Below, in pieces: positions 1 to 11,083 of a DNA stretch of 64,000 nt (its first letter is position 1; each line of letters starts with the position of its first letter). The DNA is from Parageobacillus caldoxylosilyticus NBRC 107762. Lineage in GTDB: Bacteria; Bacillota; Bacilli; Bacillales; Anoxybacillaceae. The stretch lies in the NCBI RefSeq assembly GCF_000632715.1, contig NZ_BAWO01000002.1:1-64000 (forward strand), given 5' to 3'. A program made the translations under genes and the position numbers. The notes beneath the pieces were generated by a model, which saw only the letters and a program-made list of their open reading frames with translations, had not been told where the DNA came from and ran no database searches.

Positions 1-350
1 ACGTTTGGCGCTTCTTTCACCCCTGCCTTGGGAGCTTTGTTTACCTTTTCTTTTTTTATAGGCTCCGAAAACTCCGCCTCAATATTCACCGATACAAACG
101 GCTTTGCATTGGCATACGGATGCTCTATATTTTCTTCTTTTTTTGGAGCAAGATTAATTTTTGCCTCTTTTTTCGGCGCTTCTTTCTTTACCGGAACCCC
201 TGCCGTCGGCACTTTAATTTTCATTCCCGGCATAATCATATCCGGATTGCTTAAATGTCCGTTTATTTTTTTTAATTGTTCAAAATCCACCCCGTATTTT
301 TGAGCGATTTTCCAAAGGGTATCGCCCTTTTGAACAATATGGATTTTCAC
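1..350 (-). CDS. safA: SafA-like spore coat assembly protein, N-terminal part (runs off the window)
   Basis: The minus strand is open from a GTG at 348-350 to the window edge, giving about 116 residues. The start has a strong ribosome site (GGAGGGGAA, about 355-363). Residues 2-48 form one LysM peptidoglycan-binding domain: it opens KIHIVQKGDTLWKIAQKYGV and ends MKIKVP. A Lys/Pro/Glu-rich low-complexity linker follows. In Bacillus, SafA is an inner-coat morphogenetic protein that binds the cortex through this domain and is recruited by SpoVID. Its place directly downstream of nadA is the B. subtilis order (nadB-nadC-nadA-safA). The C-terminal part is outside the window, so length and the internal-start short form cannot be checked. 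Confidence 0.88.
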   Translation of the reverse strand, partial: MKIHIVQKGDTLWKIAQKYGVDFEQLKKINGHLSNPDMIMPGMKIKVPTAGVPVKKEAPKKEAKINLAPKKEENIEHPYANAKPFVSVNIEAEFSEPIKKEKVNKAPKAGVKEAPN

Positions 351-455
351 TCCGTTCCCCTCCTAAACCGAAACTGTTCGCATTGTATTTCAGCCCCTGC
401 TTGTTGTCGCCATCATCCTTCAACACAATCTATGATCCATCCCCTTGTTTTATGA

Positions 456-501
456 TAAAAAAATCATCCTGCCGGCATCCCAATGCTGCTTGGCAGGATG
501 A
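456..501 (-). terminator. Intrinsic terminator after nadA
   Basis: TCATCCTGCC (464-473) pairs perfectly with GGCAGGATGA (492-501). On the minus strand the stem is followed by a run of seven T. It lies just after the nadA stop and before safA, so safA is probably transcribed from its own sporulation promoter in the remaining gap. Confidence 0.85.
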
Positions 502-506
502 GTGTT

Positions 507-1610
507 CTAGGCCAGCGCCAGCATGCGGTCAAGCGCCTGCTTTGCATCTTTGGCAATCGCTTCGGGAACAGTAATTTGATTGACGACGATTCCTTTTTCA
601 AGCGCTTCAAGCGCCCATAATAAATGCGGCAAGTCGATGCGGTTCATCGTGAGACATGGGCACATATACGGATTTAGCGAAATGATTTCTTTATCTGGAT
701 GTTCGTGCATTAGGCGGTTCACCAAATTCATTTCCGTGCCGATCGCCCATTTGCTGCCGGAAGGGGCATTGCGGATCGTTTCAATGATATATTTCGTCGA
801 ACCGGCATCATCAGCCTTTTGCACAACGTCCCAGCTGCACTCCGGGTGCACAATGATACGCATATCCGGCTTTGTTTTGCGAATATGCTCAATATGGCGG
901 ACAGTAAAGTTTTCATGGACGGAACAATGTCCTTTCCAAAGAATCACTTTTGCTTTCTTTATATCGCCGTTGTACTCCAAATGATCGGCATGCGGATCCC
1001 ATACCGCCATCTCGTCTAACGAAATTCCAAGCTCATAGGCTGTATTTCTGCCTAAATGCTGATCCGGCAAAAAGAAAATTCGCTCTTTTTGTGTAAACGC
1101 CCATTCGACCATCTTTTTCGCGTTCGAGGAAGTAACGACCGCCCCGCCATAGCGTCCAACGAACGCTTTAATCGCCGCCGTCGAATTCACATACGTCAAC
1201 GGCAAAATCTCGTCGCTAAACAGCTTCTGTAAAATTGGCCACGCCCGTTCCACCTGTGAAATTTCCGCCATATCGGCCATCGAGCACCCAGCCCGCATAT
1301 CTGGCAAAATGACTTTTTGATGGTCACCCGTTAAAATGTCTGCTGTTTCCGCCATAAAATGTACTCCACAAAACACAATGTACTCTGCTTCACCGTTTTG
1401 CGCCGCCACTTGCGCAAGCCCAAGCGAGTCACCTGTTGCATCAGCAAATTGTATTACTTCGTCTTTTTGATAATGGTGTCCTGGGATAAACAATCTTTTT
1501 CCAAATCGTTCTTTGATGGCGCGCACGCGCGCTTCCATCTCTTCCATGCTCATTGTTTTATAGCTTTCCGGCATATCATCAAGCCGTTTCATTTGTTCTA
1601 AAATGCTCAT
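507..1610 (-). CDS. nadA: Quinolinate synthase NadA
   Basis: This 367-residue protein condenses iminoaspartate with dihydroxyacetone phosphate to quinolinate, the second step of de novo NAD synthesis. It has the usual Bacillus length. Conserved cysteines that can hold the oxygen-sensitive 4Fe-4S cluster are visible in [20 protein letters not shown] and [11 protein letters not shown]; further conserved cysteines are in RAGCSMAD and HPECSWD. The substrate-binding start [13 protein letters not shown] is present near residue 42. It is the last gene of nadB-nadC-nadA, 20 bases after nadC. Cluster assembly in B. subtilis depends on the divergent NifS, which is also encoded here. Confidence 0.97.
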   Translation of the reverse strand: MSILEQMKRLDDMPESYKTMSMEEMEARVRAIKERFGKRLFIPGHHYQKDEVIQFADATGDSLGLAQVAAQNGEAEYIVFCGVHFMAETADILTGDHQKVILPDMRAGCSMADMAEISQVERAWPILQKLFSDEILPLTYVNSTAAIKAFVGRYGGAVVTSSNAKKMVEWAFTQKERIFFLPDQHLGRNTAYELGISLDEMAVWDPHADHLEYNGDIKKAKVILWKGHCSVHENFTVRHIEHIRKTKPDMRIIVHPECSWDVVQKADDAGSTKYIIETIRNAPSGSKWAIGTEMNLVNRLMHEHPDKEIISLNPYMCPCLTMNRIDLPHLLWALEALEKGIVVNQITVPEAIAKDAKQALDRMLALA

Positions 1611-1630
1611 GCGTTCTTCCCCCGTTTCCG

Positions 1631-2461
1631 TTATTGTAAATTGAAGCTGATATCTAGAGCGGCAGCTGAATGCGTCAGCATGCCGAGCGAAATATAATCA
1701 ACCCCTGTTGCCCCGTATTCCGCAAGATTTTCAAGCGTAATTCCGCCCGATGCTTCCGTTACGATCGACTTTGGTACGAGTGAAACAAAATCGCGCACTT
1801 CGTCCGGAGTGCGATTGTCAAACATAATCACATCTGCTCCCGCTTGAACTGCTTCTAATACTTGCTCTTTCGTCTCTGTTTCCACTTCAACTTTGACCAT
1901 ATGCCCCAGCTTCTTGCGCACCGCCTGCACCGCTTTTGTAATCGAACCGCAAAATGCAATGTGGTTATCTTTAATCATGACACCGTCATATAAACCAAAA
2001 CGATGATTATAGCCTCCTCCACATACAACGGCGTACTTTTCCAGCATCCGCAGTCCTGGCGTCGTTTTGCGTGTATCGCAGATGCGTGTATGGCTGCTGT
2101 TTAAAATCGTAACCGCCTGATGTGTTAAAGTGGCGATGCCGCTCATGCGCTGGAGGAGGTTTAAAATCACGCGCTCGCCGGTCAGCAGCGGTGCAACCGG
2201 TCCGGACGCAATGGCAATCGCTTCCCCTTTTTTTACTTGTTCGCCATCACGTTTATAAAGCGTTACATTGATATGTGAATGCAAAAGATGGTAGCCTGTC
2301 GTAATAATATCCGTACCTGCCAACACTCCATCTTCTTTGGCAGTAAATGTTCCTGTTGCCCATTCATTGTCTAGAAAAATCGTTTCACTCGTAATATCGC
2401 GTTCACCAATATCTTCAATGAAAAATTGCTGCAACAGCTGTTGTAATTTGAGTTGGTTCAT
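1631..2461 (-). CDS. nadC: Nicotinate-nucleotide pyrophosphorylase (carboxylating) NadC
   Basis: A cytosolic enzyme of 276 residues, the usual length, that converts quinolinate and PRPP to nicotinate mononucleotide with loss of CO2. Typical signatures are visible: the RMSGIATLT segment, [10 protein letters not shown] (phosphoribosyl/quinolinate binding), [14 protein letters not shown] and the C-terminal SGGITLENL loop. The gene sits between nadB (37 bases upstream) and nadA (20 bases downstream), so it is cotranscribed from the promoter that carries the NadR boxes. Confidence 0.97.
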   Translation of the reverse strand: MNQLKLQQLLQQFFIEDIGERDITSETIFLDNEWATGTFTAKEDGVLAGTDIITTGYHLLHSHINVTLYKRDGEQVKKGEAIAIASGPVAPLLTGERVILNLLQRMSGIATLTHQAVTILNSSHTRICDTRKTTPGLRMLEKYAVVCGGGYNHRFGLYDGVMIKDNHIAFCGSITKAVQAVRKKLGHMVKVEVETETKEQVLEAVQAGADVIMFDNRTPDEVRDFVSLVPKSIVTEASGGITLENLAEYGATGVDYISLGMLTHSAAALDISFNLQ

Positions 2462-2498
2462 CGTCTTTCCCCCCGTTCTTCCGGTATAGATACTTTTG

Positions 2499-4049
2499 CT
2501 ACGCTATTACATTTAGCTCGCTCTTTGTCCGCCAAATCCGCCGCTGCTTCCATTGCTTCCGCTCAAATGGATAGTCGGAACGGTAATGCCCTCCCCGGCT
2601 TTCCGTACGCTGCAGAGCAGACGTCGTGATTAGCCAGCCCGTTAGCAACATATGCATAATTGCAATTTCATTAATGGAAAAATGATCAAGAGAGCTGTTC
2701 GCAAAATATGACAATGGAAATTGTTCGAACCATTTTTTTGCATATTGCAATCCTTGTTCATCACGAACGATGCCGACATATGTTGACATGATCGTTTGAA
2801 TGGTTGATATTTCTGGCAAGTCGTTCACGACCTTTTTGTTGCTGTGTATATCATTTGTTTTTTTACGCAATTGTACCGGCGACGCTGTTTCTCTTCGGAT
2901 AGCCTCTGCAGCACGCGCTCCGAACACAATCCCCTCTAACAGAGAATTGCTAGCTAACCGATTTGCTCCGTGAACACCCGTACAAGCTACCTCTCCGACG
3001 GCATATAACCCTTGAATCGATGTCTGCCCGTGATCATTCACATGGACGCCGCCCATTAAGAAATGGGCGCCTGGAACGATTGGAATCTTTCCTTTATCAA
3101 TGTCTACCTCGTATGCTTGGCATAGTTTCGCAATCGTCGGGAACTGTTCACGAAAACGGGCAATCATCGAAACATCTAAATAAACGCGGTGACCATGCTG
3201 GATTTCAGCATGAATCGCGCGTGCGACAATGTCGCGCGGCGCTAAATCCCGTAATGGATGAACAGACTCCATCACCTTGCGCCCGTCTTCCGTCACTAAC
3301 ACTGCTCCTTCGCCGCGCACCGCTTCCGAAATTAAGCCGACCGCTTTCCCATTAGCCAATAACATTGTTGGATGAAACTGAATAAACTCCATATCCGCTA
3401 TTTTCGCGCCCGCGCGGTACGCCAACGCAATTCCATCCCCCGTCGCCGCCTGGGAATTAGAAGAAAAAGCATAGATGCCTGCACAGCCGCCCGCAGCAAG
3501 CACGACAGTGTTCGCGTAATGGAACGCGATTTGCCCTGAACGGTTTTTCGTTTTTATCCCGACACACCGCCCATGTTCAACAAGCAGTTCCATTACATAT
3601 TCGTCCTCAACCATTCGCACCCGTCCCGCCAGCTTTTCCAACAAAAACGCAACAATCGTCCTCCCTGTTTGATCACCTCCCGCATGCAAAATGCGCCGCT
3701 TGCCATGCCCCCCTTCGCGCCCAAAGTGGAGGCTTCCATCTTTCTTGGTATCAAACCGCAGTCCCTCTTCCATCCATTCAGAAATTCGCTTTGGTCCTTC
3801 GCGGACAAGCAGTTCCACCATTTTTTCATCGTTATGGTAGCAGCCGGCCGCAATCGTATCATGAAAATGACATTGCCAATGATCTTCTATGGAAATGGCC
3901 GCAGCCACCCCGCCTTGCGCCAGCCACGAGTTGCTCTCCTCCTTTCTCCTCTTTGTGAAAATCGTCACATTTTTATGCTCATGCAAATAATAGGCGGTAG
4001 TTAAGGCGGCGATACCGCTGCCGACAATAATGACCTCATTTTCCATCAC
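2499..4049 (-). CDS. nadB: L-aspartate oxidase NadB
   Basis: A flavoprotein of 516 residues that oxidises L-aspartate to iminoaspartate, the first step of de novo NAD synthesis. The FAD dinucleotide-binding motif VIIVGSGIAALTTAYYLHEH is at residues 6-25. Family motifs SNSWLAQGGVAAA, REGGHGKRRILHAGGD and the late GANRLASNSLLEG are all present. GTG at 4047-4049 is preferred because the AGGAGG at 4058-4063 lies 8 bases upstream; the next codon is ATG (4046). It is the first gene of the nadBCA operon and diverges from nifS across the NadR-box region. Confidence 0.96.
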   Translation of the reverse strand: MMENEVIIVGSGIAALTTAYYLHEHKNVTIFTKRRKEESNSWLAQGGVAAAISIEDHWQCHFHDTIAAGCYHNDEKMVELLVREGPKRISEWMEEGLRFDTKKDGSLHFGREGGHGKRRILHAGGDQTGRTIVAFLLEKLAGRVRMVEDEYVMELLVEHGRCVGIKTKNRSGQIAFHYANTVVLAAGGCAGIYAFSSNSQAATGDGIALAYRAGAKIADMEFIQFHPTMLLANGKAVGLISEAVRGEGAVLVTEDGRKVMESVHPLRDLAPRDIVARAIHAEIQHGHRVYLDVSMIARFREQFPTIAKLCQAYEVDIDKGKIPIVPGAHFLMGGVHVNDHGQTSIQGLYAVGEVACTGVHGANRLASNSLLEGIVFGARAAEAIRRETASPVQLRKKTNDIHSNKKVVNDLPEISTIQTIMSTYVGIVRDEQGLQYAKKWFEQFPLSYFANSSLDHFSINEIAIMHMLLTGWLITTSALQRTESRGGHYRSDYPFERKQWKQRRIWRTKSELNVIA

Positions 4050-4076
4050 GAAAAGCGCCTCCTGATTTTATATGTC

Positions 4077-4114
4077 TTGACACATATATTGACACATATT
4101 TAAACTAATGACAA
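4077..4114 (-). promoter_or_regulatory. nadB promoter overlapped by two NadR (YrxA)-type boxes
   Basis: Two copies of TTGACACATAT occur at 4077-4087 and 4089-4099, a 12-base period. Reading the minus strand, TTGTCA (4109-4114) and CAATAT (4086-4091) with 17 bases between them make a plausible promoter for nadB whose -10 is covered by the boxes. In B. subtilis the nicotinate-responsive repressor NadR acts on the nadB-nifS intergenic region; nadR itself is encoded 1.2 kb away. The repeats are seen; their role is inferred from the family. Confidence 0.72.
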
Positions 4115-4154
4115 GAGTTTTGTTTACCATTTTGAAAATAAAGGACGGATGGCA

Positions 4155-5294
4155 ATGATTTATTTAGACTATGCGGCGACGACGCCGATGAGCGAAAAAG
4201 CGCTGCAAACTTATGTAGAAGCTGCATCCGCTTATTTTGGAAACGCAAGCAGCCTGCATGATATTGGCAGCGCAGCCGAACGGCTTTTAACGCTATGCAG
4301 AAGGGAACTAGCCTACATCATTAATGGGGAGGAACGGGGAGTTTACTTTACAAGCGGGGGTACGGAAGCAAACATTCTGGCTGTCCGCTCGCTTGTTAAC
4401 GCACACCGTCACCGCGGCAACCATCTCATCACAACGGAAATCGAACATGCTTCCCTTTACCATCTTTTTAAGCAGCTAGAAATGGAAGGATTTTCGATCA
4501 CTTATTTGCCGGTGGACCGTTTTGGCCAAATTCGCCTTCACGATTTACAGCGGGCGATTACGCCAAAAACGATTCTCGCTTCGATTCAACATGCCAATTC
4601 GGAAATCGGAACCATACAGCCAATTGCCGAAATTGGACAGCTGCTGCGGCGTCATGGGGTAATCTTTCATAGCGATTGTGTCCAAACTTTTGGTAAAATA
4701 CGAATAGATGTAAAAAAGATGTGTATCGACAGCCTTTCCATTTCTGCTCATAAAATTTATGGGCCAAAAGGGGTCGGGGCAGTATATATTGACCCGCGCA
4801 TCAATTGGCAGCCATGTTTTCCTAACGCCACCCATGAATATGGATTTCGTCCAGGGACAGTCAATGTGCCTGGAATCGCTTCTTTTATTACAGCGGCACA
4901 GCACATTTGTGAAAATATAGAGGCCGAACAAACGCGTTTCGAGCAGCTGCGCCGCCACTTTTTGGCAATGATTCGCGAAAAGCAATTGCCAATTACGGTA
5001 GAGGGCCATCCTCACATGCGGTTGCCACACATTATCGGTCTTTCCGTTCACGGAATCGAAGGGCAATATGTCATGCTTGAATGCAATCGCGATAACATCG
5101 CCATTTCAACTGGAAGTGCGTGTCAAATTGGAAAACAAGCTCCATCGCGGACGATGCTGGCAGCTGGAAAATCAGCAGAGGAAGCAAAACAGTTTATACG
5201 TGTTTCATTTGGGAAATGGACGACGGAAAAAGACATTGACCAACTCGTATCTTCCCTTGAGAGAATCAGTCAGCAAAGAAAGGAGTTTGAATGA
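4155..5294 (+). CDS. nifS: NAD-linked cysteine desulfurase NifS
   Basis: A PLP-dependent desulfurase (379 residues) that supplies sulfur for the NadA iron-sulfur cluster. It opens IYLDYAATTPMS, has TSGGTEANILAV, the PLP histidine region TEIEHASLYH, the PLP lysine in SAHKIYGPKG, and the catalytic loop STGSACQIGK. The protein is short at the C terminus compared with housekeeping IscS, like the B. subtilis nad-locus enzyme. An ATG at 4149 is also in frame, but the AAAGGA at about 4139-4144 is better spaced for 4155. It is the first gene of nifS-nadR, divergent from nadB. Confidence 0.94.
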   Translation: MIYLDYAATTPMSEKALQTYVEAASAYFGNASSLHDIGSAAERLLTLCRRELAYIINGEERGVYFTSGGTEANILAVRSLVNAHRHRGNHLITTEIEHASLYHLFKQLEMEGFSITYLPVDRFGQIRLHDLQRAITPKTILASIQHANSEIGTIQPIAEIGQLLRRHGVIFHSDCVQTFGKIRIDVKKMCIDSLSISAHKIYGPKGVGAVYIDPRINWQPCFPNATHEYGFRPGTVNVPGIASFITAAQHICENIEAEQTRFEQLRRHFLAMIREKQLPITVEGHPHMRLPHIIGLSVHGIEGQYVMLECNRDNIAISTGSACQIGKQAPSRTMLAAGKSAEEAKQFIRVSFGKWTTEKDIDQLVSSLERISQQRKEFE

Positions 5295-5295
5295 G

Positions 5296-5835
5296 TTGAA
5301 AGAAGAGAAAAAAATTCTTGGAGAACAGCGGCGCCAGCTCATTTTGCAATGGCTGAAAGAAAGCAAAAGGCCGATCACCGGCGCCGAACTCGCGGCAAAA
5401 ACGAACGTCAGCCGCCAGGTGATCGTGCAGGATATTTCGCTCTTAAAAGCGCGCAATGAACCGATTATCGCCACAAGCCAAGGCTATTTATACTTGCCGC
5501 CAAACATTCCGGCGCAAACATATACGCGCACGATTGCCTGCTACCATACGCCCGAACAGACAAAAAAGGAATTGTATATTCTCGTCGACCATGGCGTCAC
5601 CGTCAAAGATGTGAAAATTGAACATCCCGTATACGGAGACTTGACGGCCTCGATCATGGTCAGCAACCGCCTGGAGGTCGATCAATTCATTCAAAAAATT
5701 GAAGAAACAAAGTCGTCGTATTTGTTGCAGCTGACAGACGGCACCCATCTTCATACGATTGAAGCAGACTCCGTCGCCAAGCTTGATGCCGCTTGTCACG
5801 CTCTCAAAAAAGCAGGGCTGCTCATTGAATCGTAG
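5296..5835 (+). CDS. nadR: NAD biosynthesis repressor NadR (YrxA)
   Basis: A 179-residue transcriptional repressor with nicotinic acid as corepressor in B. subtilis. The N-terminal winged helix includes PITGAELAAKTNVSRQVIVQ, and the C-terminal 3H domain carries the conserved histidines (for example VDHGVTVKD and EHPVYGDL). The frame is open far upstream, through nifS, but the TTG at 5296 fits the AGGAG at 5281-5285 with 10 bases of spacing and gives the usual family length. It follows nifS with a one-base gap after the stop. It probably autoregulates through the 4077-4099 boxes. Confidence 0.92.
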   Translation: MKEEKKILGEQRRQLILQWLKESKRPITGAELAAKTNVSRQVIVQDISLLKARNEPIIATSQGYLYLPPNIPAQTYTRTIACYHTPEQTKKELYILVDHGVTVKDVKIEHPVYGDLTASIMVSNRLEVDQFIQKIEETKSSYLLQLTDGTHLHTIEADSVAKLDAACHALKKAGLLIES

Positions 5836-5882
5836 AGATTCAATCCTTACAATTTTTCGAGGCAACAGAAAGGGAGAACGGT

Positions 5883-6356
<474 letters not shown>

Positions 6357-6386
6357 GGCCATCGTAATCTATCATTAGATCTATCA

Positions 6387-7235
6387 TCAAATAATATAAT
6401 ACGGATAACTTCCTAGCACTTGCACCGTACATTCAAGCGCCTCTAGTTCCGCAATGGCCCCAGGGATGAGCACATCATCCATTTTTTGATCAATGTCAAT
6501 GATAAAAAAATAGTTGCCAAGCCCGGTTTTTGCCGGGCGCGACTCAATTTTCGTCAAGTTTAATTTGCGCCAGGCAAACGCGGACAGCACTTGGTGAAGC
6601 GCGCCGGGCTGATCTTTCGGAAGCATGACAACAAGTGTTGTTTTATCGCCCGCATAAAGCGGCGAATCGATATCCAGCGGCTTATTTTGTTTGCGGACGA
6701 CAATAAAGCGCGTATGGTTATAATCGTAGTCATGAATGTTTTCGTGCACGATCGTCAGCCCGTACTCTTGTGCCGCCAGCCGGTTGGCGATCGCTGCAAT
6801 CGGAAGATGCGGGTGTTCACTGACAAACTTGGCCGCCGCGCTTGTCGATGTCATATACACCTGTTTGGCGTTTTTCAAAGCCGTATGCAAAAATTTATGG
6901 CATTGGGCGATCGCATGGGAGTGTGAATAAACTTCTTTTACCTCCCTCCAATGATGGGCGTGGTACGGATGCACCATTAAATGCTGCTGAATCGGGGCGA
7001 TAATTTCCCCGACGATCGGCAGCAATTGTTCATGAATCAAATAGTCCAACGTTAAATTCACGGATCCTTCTAACGCATTTTCCAGCGGCACGACGCCGGC
7101 ATCGATCTCTTCCTTGCTGACGGCATCGATGCATTCCGGAATCGTATCGTATGGAATTTTTTCGCTATCCGGAAATATCGTCGTTACCGCTAAGTCCGTA
7201 AATGTCGCTTTTGGTCCTAAATAGCCTATTTTCAT
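6387..7235 (-). CDS. pheA: Prephenate dehydratase PheA
   Basis: A 282-residue cytosolic enzyme that turns prephenate into phenylpyruvate in phenylalanine synthesis. The start ATG (7233-7235) opens MKIGYLGPKATFTDLAV and has GGGAGAGG upstream. The catalytic THTRFIVV-type motif appears as YNHTRFIVVRKQ, and the C-terminal ACT domain for phenylalanine feedback has the KIESRP motif. It lies 19 bases after pheB; the pair is conserved downstream of obg in Bacillus. Confidence 0.96.
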   Translation of the reverse strand: MKIGYLGPKATFTDLAVTTIFPDSEKIPYDTIPECIDAVSKEEIDAGVVPLENALEGSVNLTLDYLIHEQLLPIVGEIIAPIQQHLMVHPYHAHHWREVKEVYSHSHAIAQCHKFLHTALKNAKQVYMTSTSAAAKFVSEHPHLPIAAIANRLAAQEYGLTIVHENIHDYDYNHTRFIVVRKQNKPLDIDSPLYAGDKTTLVVMLPKDQPGALHQVLSAFAWRKLNLTKIESRPAKTGLGNYFFIIDIDQKMDDVLIPGAIAELEALECTVQVLGSYPYYII

Positions 7236-7254
7236 GCCTTGCCTCTCCCTTGCG

Positions 7255-7698
7255 TTAATACACTCCTGAACCGACAATCTCTACCTTTTCGACAAACTCC
7301 AGACGCCGCAATTTCGAAAGCAGCTCATTGATATCTTCTTTCATTTCATTGGTGCTAATGGATAACGTAACATTGGCACGGCCTTGAAGCGGAATCGTCT
7401 GATGAATCGTCAGCACGTTGCAGCCGGCGGCGGCAACAACGCCGAGCAGTTGGGAAAGTGTGCCGGAACGGTCTTCTAAATGGAAAAATAATGTAACAAT
7501 GTTTTCTTTAATTACGGCCTGGAACGGAAATACCGCATCGCGGTATTTATAAAATACGCTCCTGCTGATATCGACAAGCTGCGCCGCCTCGGCCACCGAA
7601 TCGACTTTTTTGCGCTCTAGCAATTCTTTGGCCAGCAGCACCTTTTTCATCGCTTCCGGCAATACGTCCTCGCGAACTAAATAAAATTTTTTATCCAA
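7255..7698 (-). CDS. pheB: ACT domain protein PheB (UPF0735 family)
   Basis: A protein of 147 residues with an N-terminal helix-turn-helix-like segment ([21 protein letters not shown] is the region, about residues 35-56) and a C-terminal ACT domain ([17 protein letters not shown], about 71-145). The name comes from its place beside pheA and obg; no catalytic role is established for the family. A regulatory or amino-acid-sensing role is inferred from the ACT fold. It has the same length as the B. subtilis protein. Confidence 0.92.
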   Translation of the reverse strand: MDKKFYLVREDVLPEAMKKVLLAKELLERKKVDSVAEAAQLVDISRSVFYKYRDAVFPFQAVIKENIVTLFFHLEDRSGTLSQLLGVVAAAGCNVLTIHQTIPLQGRANVTLSISTNEMKEDINELLSKLRRLEFVEKVEIVGSGVY

Positions 7699-7722
7699 GA
7701 ATCCTCCCCTGCCCCCTTCATA

Positions 7723-9048
<1,326 letters not shown>

Positions 9049-9216
9049 TTATTATTGTATACAAAAGCAAAGGAAAGGCTGTCAATAGTATGTTGCTTCA
9101 TGAAAAAAGCAGCAAAGGCGAAACGAAAAGGGACATTGATATAACAAAAAGTGCCAGGCAACGGCCGGGCTGCTGCACGCGAAAAATAAACGGCTTTCCC
9201 CACTCCGCTTCCGCAC

Positions 9217-9759
9217 TCAGCTAAATACAATTTTGATCAGTACGGTCATTTCGTTCGTATGTACGTCAAAAGTGTCAAGATAAATGGATGGCGGCAACTG
9301 GCAGTTATGAAGCCAGCGCTTAACCTCATTTTCATCTTGTATTGTCCCGCTGTAATCAAAAAATATGTTTGTCCCTTGCGGCATCACTTCAATGGAAATG
9401 CTCATATGATTTTCCTGACGTCCATCCGCCTGCTTCTCCATAAACGCTAAAAAGCTGCTGCTCCATTGCGTCAAATCTTCATCATAAAGCGATAAGTCAC
9501 GTTCCTCGCCAAGCACTTCATACTCCAAGGAAATAAGCCGCGGCTGCCAGTTATAAGTCATAAGGAGCTCGGCAAATTGCACCGCCTTTAAATTGGTCAG
9601 CTTTGTTTCGTGCTGCATCTCACAAATAATGTCATTGATAATTTCGTAAACCCGCTCTATTTTATTTAGCGCCAGATTTCCTTTAATAAGCTGAATTTTA
9701 TTTAGCCAGTCGTGGCGGGAATGGCGCAGTACATCGACAATTCTCCATTGCTTCTCCAT
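9217..9759 (-). CDS. spo0B: Sporulation phosphotransferase Spo0B
   Basis: This 180-residue protein passes phosphate from Spo0F to Spo0A in the sporulation phosphorelay. The N-terminal four-helix dimer region contains the H-box LRHSRHDWLNKIQLIKGNLA (residues 11-30), where the first or second histidine corresponds to the phosphorylated one; the C-terminal part is a degenerate ATPase-like domain. It precedes obg on the same strand, as in B. subtilis. The 9046-9216 gap between them holds no gene that I can support. Confidence 0.94.
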   Translation of the reverse strand: MEKQWRIVDVLRHSRHDWLNKIQLIKGNLALNKIERVYEIINDIICEMQHETKLTNLKAVQFAELLMTYNWQPRLISLEYEVLGEERDLSLYDEDLTQWSSSFLAFMEKQADGRQENHMSISIEVMPQGTNIFFDYSGTIQDENEVKRWLHNCQLPPSIYLDTFDVHTNEMTVLIKIVFS

Positions 9760-9865
9760 CCATAGCGCTCCTATTCCTAATTTACACGACTTTATCTATC
9801 ATTCATTTATCTTTACTATAGCATTTTTTTACAAAAAACGTGAATGGTTTTTCATCATTTTTGGA

Positions 9866-9899
9866 AAAACAAAAAACTCTAACCATATGGTTAGAGTTT
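9866..9899 (-). terminator. Terminator after rpmA
   Basis: A perfect 26-base palindrome at 9874-9899 (AAACTCTAACC centre ATATGG) is followed on the minus strand by TTTTTTGTTTTT. It closes the rplU-prp-rpmA operon before spo0B. Confidence 0.88.
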
Positions 9900-9911
9900 C
9901 TTCACATTTGC

Positions 9912-10217
<306 letters not shown>

Positions 10218-10550
10218 CTATCGCTGAATAATGCGAATATATTCTCCGTAATCACGCTCTATCGTCTGCAGGGAAACGAGCATCGCTTCAAGAAGAAGCT
10301 GAACTTTCTCAGCCGTCGCTGCATCTTCAATTTCCGGAAGCTCACAGCGAAGATAGCCGCCGGTTTCCCCTAGTGCAACATGCGGCCGAATCTTTGTCAG
10401 CGCTTCGATCGCGTTGACGGTGCCGAACGATACGGCCGATGCGCCGGCACAGACAATATCTTGCCCATGTTTGGCAAAATGCGCATGCCCTTTCATCGTA
10501 AACGCGCAAATTTTGCCTTCCTTCGTGCGTTCAATTTCTACTTTAATCAT
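10218..10550 (-). CDS. prp: Ribosomal-processing cysteine protease Prp
   Basis: This 110-residue enzyme (YsxB in B. subtilis) cleaves the N-terminal extension of bL27. The catalytic pair is visible as His22 in GHAHFAKHG and Cys34 in DIVCAGASA, at the positions known for the family. The gene lies between rplU and rpmA, 11 and 15 bases away, which is the conserved arrangement. The start has a normal position with no better alternative. Confidence 0.95.
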   Translation of the reverse strand: MIKVEIERTKEGKICAFTMKGHAHFAKHGQDIVCAGASAVSFGTVNAIEALTKIRPHVALGETGGYLRCELPEIEDAATAEKVQLLLEAMLVSLQTIERDYGEYIRIIQR

Positions 10551-10561
10551 TGGCAGTGCCT

Positions 10562-10870
10562 TTATGCGTTAATTTTTTCGATGACTACTTTCGTATAAGG
10601 TTGACGGTGACCTTGTTTGCGGCGATAGTTCTTTTTCGCCTTATATTTGAACACGATAATTTTCTTTTGACGGCCATGTTTTTGTACTTTCGCTGTTACC
10701 GTTGCCCCTTCGACTGTAGGGTTGCCGATTTTTACCGTTTCGCCGCCGACCAGTAACACTTTATCAAAGGTTATCGTTTCACCTTCTTGGGCATCAATTT
10801 TTTCGATGTAAATTTCTTGCCCTTCTTCTACTTTAATTTGTTTACCGCCAGTTTCAATAATTGCGTACAT
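10562..10870 (-). CDS. rplU: 50S ribosomal protein bL21
   Basis: A 102-residue 23S rRNA-binding protein. The start [18 protein letters not shown] is the exact family N terminus, with AAGGAGGT just upstream; the frame remains open through the leader, but those codons are not part of the protein. The C terminus [15 protein letters not shown] is typical. First gene of rplU-prp-rpmA. Confidence 0.97.
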   Translation of the reverse strand: MYAIIETGGKQIKVEEGQEIYIEKIDAQEGETITFDKVLLVGGETVKIGNPTVEGATVTAKVQKHGRQKKIIVFKYKAKKNYRRKQGHRQPYTKVVIEKINA

Positions 10871-11073
10871 ATCAAACTGCACCTCCTTATATAGACTCAG
10901 ACTCGCCAGCGACAAGGCGGTTCTTGACAGAACGCTTTGCAACCCGCGCTGAGCGGTTGTAGTACGGGTGCTGTAAAATATATTAGCCGCACCATTTTTG
11001 TCCGCCTCCATGTCGGCGGCACAAAAATTCTACAACGTAAAGTATAGTATCATACTAAAATGAAAAATGTCAA
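10871..11073 (-). promoter_or_regulatory. rplU promoter and long 5' leader (L21 leader)
   Basis: On the minus strand TTGACA (11068-11073) and TACTAT (11044-11049) are 18 bases apart. About 165 bases of transcribed leader follow before rplU, containing G/C-rich inverted segments such as GTGCCGCC/GGCGGAC and GCGGTTC/GAACCGC. A structured leader before rplU is known in Firmicutes as the L21 leader, thought to mediate autoregulation. The promoter is seen; the assignment to the RNA family is by position and has not been matched to a covariance model. Confidence 0.75.
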
Positions 11074-11083
11074 TATCGTTTTC

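Noticed and set aside
580-984. Long plus-strand open frame inside nadA
   Set aside because: It is antisense to an unambiguous nadA, has no ribosome site and no recognisable motif; many similar antisense frames exist over all conserved genes here.
5068-5295. N-terminal extension of nadR
   Set aside because: The frame is open inside nifS, but the TTG at 5296 has the ribosome site and gives the family length.
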